Source of the DNA: UBA6901 sp035256085
GTDB lineage: Bacteria; Pseudomonadota; Gammaproteobacteria; Acidiferrobacterales; UBA6901
DNA: 6,618 nucleotides
Assembly (NCBI GenBank): GCA_035256085.1
Contig: DATEYP010000155.1
Span: 1-6,618, forward strand
Direction of reading: 5' to 3'
Shown: piece after piece, positions 1 to 3,773 of the stretch
Numbering within the stretch: the first letter of the stretch is position 1
How the letters are laid out: each line of letters begins with the position of its first letter
Translations under genes and position numbers: made by a program
The notes under the pieces: model-generated
What the model saw: only the letters and a program-made list of their open reading frames with translations
The model's database searches: none
Told to the model about the DNA's origin: nothing

Positions 1-666
<666 letters not shown>

Positions 667-726
667 AAGAGATGGGCGGATGCCTGGATTTTGTGGAAAA
701 ATAGCGTTTTAGCAGCCATTATCTAG

Positions 727-910
727 AAAAAGCAGTCAGCCGCAGATGAACGCAGATGAACATGGCTATTCAATGCGCGACCTGTATTCGCCAGCCGACC
801 AGTAGGTGAATGGCCTCGGTGCAACAATGGCGTGATTCACTTGCGTTTATCTGCGTTTATCTGCGTTTATCTGCGTTTATCTGCGTTCATCTGCGGCTAA
901 AGCCTTTTTT
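727..910. repeat. MITE-like intergenic element, copy 1 (long form)
   Basis: This element fills most of the rlmL-aroF spacer. Its ends are a perfect 20-bp inverted repeat: AGCCGCAGATGAACGCAGAT at 738-757 and its reverse complement at 879-898. Outside these, both ends continue to an A-run (left, 727-731) or T-run (right, 905-910), so the imperfect terminal repeat is about 30 bp. The core (TATTCAATGCGC, CCTGTATTCGCCAG, GAATGGCNTCGGTGC) recurs in the same order and orientation at 3169-3316. Inside the ends, GGCTATTCA (764-772) can pair with TGAATGGCC (807-815), allowing one G-T wobble. No open reading frame or transposase is present, so any movement would need an enzyme supplied elsewhere. Two copies in one window support a dispersed repeat. 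Non-autonomous transposition is an inference, and no clear target-site duplication was found. Confidence 0.8.
841..896. repeat. Tandem 10-bp repeat (CTGCGTTTAT) inside element copy 1
   Basis: About 5.6 head-to-tail units of a 10-bp sequence run here: TTGCGTTTAT, three exact CTGCGTTTAT, CTGCGTTCAT, then CTGCGG. The last unit and a half is also the right inverted-repeat arm of the surrounding element. The opposite arm carries two units in inverted orientation (CGCAGATGAA twice, 741-760). The element copy at 3169-3316 has only about one and a half units at this end, so the array is the main reason copy 1 is longer. The unit length is close to one DNA helical turn. Replication slippage is the simplest origin. 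Confidence 0.9.
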
Positions 911-961
911 AGGATTATTGTCATTAATATAGCAAGACGAACGCAGTGTAGGGATTCATAT

Positions 962-2056
962 ATGTCTGAAAAAAAACTCAGCAACGTCAACGTACTCTCG
1001 CAGGAACTGCTGCCCACCCCGGAAGAGGTGAAGCGCGCCCTGCCGCTCACCGAGCGCGCCGAGAAGACGGTGCTCGCCGGGCGCGAGGCGGTGCGGCGCA
1101 TCCTCGACCACGCGGACCATCGCCTGTTCGTGGTGGTGGGTCCGTGTTCGATCCATGATCTCAAGGCGGCGCACGAGTATGCCGCGCGCCTGAAAAAACT
1201 GGCCGATGAGGTCAGCGACACGCTGCTCATTGTCATGCGCGTGTATTTCGAGAAGCCGCGCACCACGGTCGGCTGGAAGGGGCTGATCAACGACCCGGAC
1301 ATGGACGACTCCTTCCACATCGAGAAGGGCCTGTACATGGCGCGCGAGCTGTTGCGCGATCTGGCCGAGCTGGGCCTGCCGACCGCGACCGAGGCGCTCG
1401 ACCCGATTACGCCGCAGTATCTCTCCGATCTCATCACCTGGACGGCAATCGGCGCGCGCACCACCGAATCGCAGACGCATCGCGAGATGGCGAGCGGCCT
1501 GTCCACGCCGGTCGGTTTCAAGAACGCCACCGATGGCAGCCTGTCAGTCGCGATCAACGCGCTGCATTCGGCCTCGCGCCCGCACCATTTTCTCGGCATC
1601 AATCAAAGCGGGCAGAGCGCCGTGTTTCGCACGCGTGGCAACCGCTATGGGCATGTGGTGCTACGTGGCGGTGGCGGGCGCGCGAATTACGACTCGGTAT
1701 CAATTGCCATGGCCGAGAAGGAGCTGACGGCTGCCAAGCTACCGCTCAACATCGCCGTGGATTGCAGTCACGGCAACTCCAACAAGGATTACGCCCTGCA
1801 GCCGCTGGTGGCCGAGAACTGCACAACCCAGATTGTCGACGGCAATCACTCGATTGTGGCGCTGATGCTGGAGAGCCACCTCAATGCCGGCAGCCAGCCG
1901 ATCCCGCAGGAACTCACCAAGTTGAAATACGGCGTGTCGGTGACTGACGCCTGCATCGACTGGCCGACCACCGAGAAGTTGCTGCGCGATATGCGTGCCC
2001 GTCTCAAGGATGTGTTACCAGCGCGTCTCGCCAAACGTCGCCAGGGTGCGGCCTGA
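962..2056 (+). CDS. aroF: 3-deoxy-7-phosphoheptulonate (DAHP) synthase, class I, AroF-type
   Basis: This cytosolic enzyme condenses phosphoenolpyruvate and erythrose 4-phosphate to DAHP, the first step of the shikimate pathway to aromatic amino acids. The protein has 364 residues, close to the ~350-356 of E. coli AroF/G/H. Active-site landmarks are GPCSIHD (60-66), MRVYFEKPRTTVGWKG (92-107), GARTTESQ (164-171) and GFKNATDGS (185-193). By homology, the metal ligands are Cys62, His270 (DCSHGNSNKDY), Glu304 and Asp329 (SVTDAC). GINQSGQ and TEALDP resemble E. coli AroF more than AroG or AroH. Asn8, Pro148 and Gln152, which I recall as tyrosine-feedback positions in E. coli AroF, are all present, so tyrosine inhibition is a reasonable inference but unproven. 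GFKNATDG has Ala189 where Gly is usual. ATG 962 is preceded by AGGGA at 950-954 (7-nt spacing). I found no convincing TyrR box. The next gene lies 66 bases downstream and may be cotranscribed. Confidence 0.95.
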   Translation: MSEKKLSNVNVLSQELLPTPEEVKRALPLTERAEKTVLAGREAVRRILDHADHRLFVVVGPCSIHDLKAAHEYAARLKKLADEVSDTLLIVMRVYFEKPRTTVGWKGLINDPDMDDSFHIEKGLYMARELLRDLAELGLPTATEALDPITPQYLSDLITWTAIGARTTESQTHREMASGLSTPVGFKNATDGSLSVAINALHSASRPHHFLGINQSGQSAVFRTRGNRYGHVVLRGGGGRANYDSVSIAMAEKELTAAKLPLNIAVDCSHGNSNKDYALQPLVAENCTTQIVDGNHSIVALMLESHLNAGSQPIPQELTKLKYGVSVTDACIDWPTTEKLLRDMRARLKDVLPARLAKRRQGAA

Positions 2057-2063
2057 ATCCCTG

Positions 2064-2085
2064 AGCGCATCGACCCGGATGCGCT
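2064..2085. other. Perfect stem-loop in the aroF-cNMP/rhodanese gap
   Basis: AGCGCATC (2064-2071) and GATGCGCT (2078-2085) form an 8-bp perfect stem with a 6-base loop, starting 7 bases after the aroF stop. It is followed by GAATGTTTGTC, which is not a proper T-run. A strong intrinsic terminator is therefore unlikely. A weak attenuator or an mRNA 3'-end stabiliser between two cotranscribed genes is possible. It may also be chance. Confidence 0.4.
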
Positions 2086-2122
2086 GAATGTTTGTCGAAC
2101 GTGATTCGGAGCATTGCGCACC

Positions 2123-3163
2123 ATGCTGACACCCGAGGTCCTCAAGAGCTTCGCCCCGCTGCACACGTTGACGGACGCGCATCGCGCACGCCTGGCGAAA
2201 CGGGTAGTGGTGGAGGATCTTGCCAAGGGTGCCGTGGTTTGTCGCGAAGGCGACACCGACAACGATGCAATCTATCTCCTGGACGGCGGTGTGGAAATGC
2301 GTTCGCGTTCGAGCAGCATGTCACGCGTCCTGCAGGCCGGCACGCCGGACGCCTTTTTCCCGTTGTCACCCGGACGTCCCCGGCCGTACACCGTCACGGC
2401 CACTACTGCAGTGCGCATTTTTCGCATCGACAACGCGAAGCTTGACCGCGCGGTACTGCTGGATGAAGTCTCTACCACCATTACGCGCGTGCACGAGGCC
2501 GGTGGCGCGTTCGCCGGCGGCAGCGAGTGGCTGGAGGAAATGCTGGCAAGCCCGGCGTTCGGCACCATGGCGCGCGAGCGCGTTGCCATGCTGCTGCTCA
2601 AGCTTGAGCCGATGATCGTCAAGACCGGTGAGGCGGTGATCCGCCAGGGCGAAGCGGGTGAGTACTATTACATCCTCAAGGAGGGTGAACTCACGGTATC
2701 GCGCAAGGATGCGCAGGGCAAGGTCAAGCTGGTTAGCAAACTCAAGCGCGGCGACGTGTTTGGCGAGGAGGCGCTGCTCAGCGGCGATCCGCGCAATGCA
2801 AGTATCGTCGCGATGCGCGACAGTATTGTTATGCGTCTGGCAAGAACGGATTTTGAGGAGTTGCTGAAGAAACCGCTGATTACCTATGTGACCGTGGAGG
2901 AAGCCCAGGAACGCATGCGCCGGGGCGCTGGCCTGGTGGATGTGCGCAGCGCGGTGGAGTATCAGCAGGGCGCAATCAAAGGTAGCGTGAATATTCCCAT
3001 TACCGAGCTGCGCGTGCGTCTGTCGCAGCTCGATCCGGTTTGCCCGTACGTGATTTATTGCCGTAACGGCGTGCAGAGCGAGGTGGCCGCCTTCCTGCTG
3101 CGCCAACGCGGGTTCGAGGTGGTGGTGTTGCGCGGTGGACTGGAATCGCTACGGCGCGGTTAA
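2123..3163 (+). CDS. Cyclic-nucleotide-binding (x2) and rhodanese domain fusion protein
   Basis: The predicted product is a soluble 346-residue protein with three domains and no signal peptide or membrane segment. Residues ~9-110 form a first cNMP-binding (CAP-effector-like) domain whose phosphate-binding cassette is degenerate. Residues ~147-250 form a second one with a good cassette, FGEEALLSGDPRNAS (213-227), keeping the ribose-contacting Glu215 and the phosphate-contacting Arg224, so cAMP or a related ligand could bind. Residues ~261-345 form a rhodanese domain (LVDVRSAVEYQQGAIKGSVNIP) with Cys313 in the loop CRNGVQS, as expected for an active sulfurtransferase. No helix-turn-helix is visible, so it is not a Crp/Fnr regulator. 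ATG 2123 was chosen because GGAG lies at 2108-2111. The only other start is TTG 2114, after an in-frame TGA at 2102-2104. It probably senses a nucleotide and controls persulfide transfer or binds a partner. Substrate and ligand are unknown, and it may share a transcript with the upstream DAHP synthase gene. Confidence 0.85.
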   Translation: MLTPEVLKSFAPLHTLTDAHRARLAKRVVVEDLAKGAVVCREGDTDNDAIYLLDGGVEMRSRSSSMSRVLQAGTPDAFFPLSPGRPRPYTVTATTAVRIFRIDNAKLDRAVLLDEVSTTITRVHEAGGAFAGGSEWLEEMLASPAFGTMARERVAMLLLKLEPMIVKTGEAVIRQGEAGEYYYILKEGELTVSRKDAQGKVKLVSKLKRGDVFGEEALLSGDPRNASIVAMRDSIVMRLARTDFEELLKKPLITYVTVEEAQERMRRGAGLVDVRSAVEYQQGAIKGSVNIPITELRVRLSQLDPVCPYVIYCRNGVQSEVAAFLLRQRGFEVVVLRGGLESLRRG

Positions 3164-3168
3164 ACCTG

Positions 3169-3316
3169 AAAAAAGCAGTTAGCCGCAGATGAACGCGGAT
3201 ATTCAATGCGCTGCCTGTATTCGCCAGTCTGCAAAAAAGATGAATGGCTTCGGTGCCCCAACGGCATGATGCATTAGCATTAATCTGCGTTCATCTGCGG
3301 AAAAAACGCTGTTTTT
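3169..3316. repeat. MITE-like intergenic element, copy 2 (short form)
   Basis: This second copy lies between the converging 3' ends of the cNMP/rhodanese gene and the small - strand gene. Its arms are CCGCAGATGAACGCGGAT (3183-3200) and ATCTGCGTTCATCTGCGG (3283-3300), complementary over 18 bp with one mismatch. It shares with copy 1, in order, the A-run plus GCAGTYAGCCGCAGATGAACGC left end, TATTCAATGCGC, CCTGTATTCGCCAG, a GAATGGCNTCGGTGC segment, and the right arm. It lacks the expanded 10-bp array. The outer right flank (AAAAAACGCTGTTTTT) differs from the other three ends. On the - strand the stem is followed 8 bases later by TTTTTT (3169-3174), so it could serve as a terminator for the 3355-3690 transcript. 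Confidence 0.8.
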
Positions 3317-3354
3317 AGATTAAATGCCTCGCCACGAGAAGCCCGGCGCGCAGT

Positions 3355-3690
3355 TCAGTGCGGCTTGTCGCCGGTTGGTTTCTTCTTGTGCAGGGTCACG
3401 ACCTGCGTCGTCTTCGGTTCGTCGATGAACTCCGGGCGCGCGGCGTTCGGCCGGCCGGATTCCTCGGCCAGTTCCTTCTCGCGTGCGGAGATGAGGCCGA
3501 GACACTCGCGGATGCCCTGAATGGTGTTCTCGGACAGCGGGTGCTTCATGCCGGGCGGGGTGGAGGTATCTTTGGCAACATCGGTCAGCACACGCTTCAG
3601 CATGCGCAGGATTTTTTCCTCGACCGTCTGTTCCCGACGCGGTCTACCTTCGCCATCCCTGGCATCGTCTTTGTTCGGTCCTTCCGTCAT
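3355..3690 (-). CDS. Small conserved-looking hypothetical protein downstream of valS
   Basis: This 111-residue, hydrophilic, charged protein has no signal peptide or membrane segment. The frame is open as far as 3837, but the upstream part overlaps valS and reads like a shadow, so ATG at 3690 (MTEGPNKDD) is preferred. The Shine-Dalgarno signal there is weak (GGGCGA). Residues 22-42 look like a helix (EEKILRMLKRVLTDVAKDT), then comes a PPGMKHPLS turn (45-53), then a second helix (TIQGIRECLGLISAREKELAEE, 56-77), then a basic, probably disordered tail ending KKKPTGDKPH. It lies 83 bases after valS on the same strand and is probably cotranscribed. I have a weak memory of similar ~100-residue gammaproteobacterial proteins carrying the label 'segregation and condensation protein A', but it does not resemble the ScpA kleisin and I do not assign that role. 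Function unknown. Confidence 0.7.
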   Translation of the reverse strand: MTEGPNKDDARDGEGRPRREQTVEEKILRMLKRVLTDVAKDTSTPPGMKHPLSENTIQGIRECLGLISAREKELAEESGRPNAARPEFIDEPKTTQVVTLHKKKPTGDKPH

Positions 3691-3773
3691 ACCAATCGCC
3701 CATTGCTGTTGTTGGATGCCGATATTCTGGCATATCCGGGTCGCTGCTTCACCCGTGACCGGCAGCGGCAGCT

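Noticed and set aside
667..726. Degenerate third element end upstream of copy 1 (GGAAAAATAGCGTTTTAG)
   Set aside because: It only loosely resembles the right flank of copy 2 and lacks the CTGCGTTCATCTGCGG arm, so it cannot be separated from chance.
841..896. CRISPR array
   Set aside because: The units are 10 bp, directly abutting and without spacers, so this is a simple tandem repeat.
905..933. Sigma-70 promoter for aroF (TTGTCA at 918-923, TAATAT/TATAGC at 925-933)
   Set aside because: No pair of hexamers has acceptable spacing. The T-run and AT-rich stretch make any match weak.
877..1602. - strand open frame (241 codons) opposite the DAHP synthase gene
   Set aside because: The + strand frame has every DAHP synthase motif, and the antisense product is Ser/Arg-rich with no family signature.
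2366..3106. - strand open frame (246 codons) opposite the cNMP/rhodanese gene
   Set aside because: Its product is a His/Ala/Leu-rich complement of a frame with clear domains, so it is a shadow.
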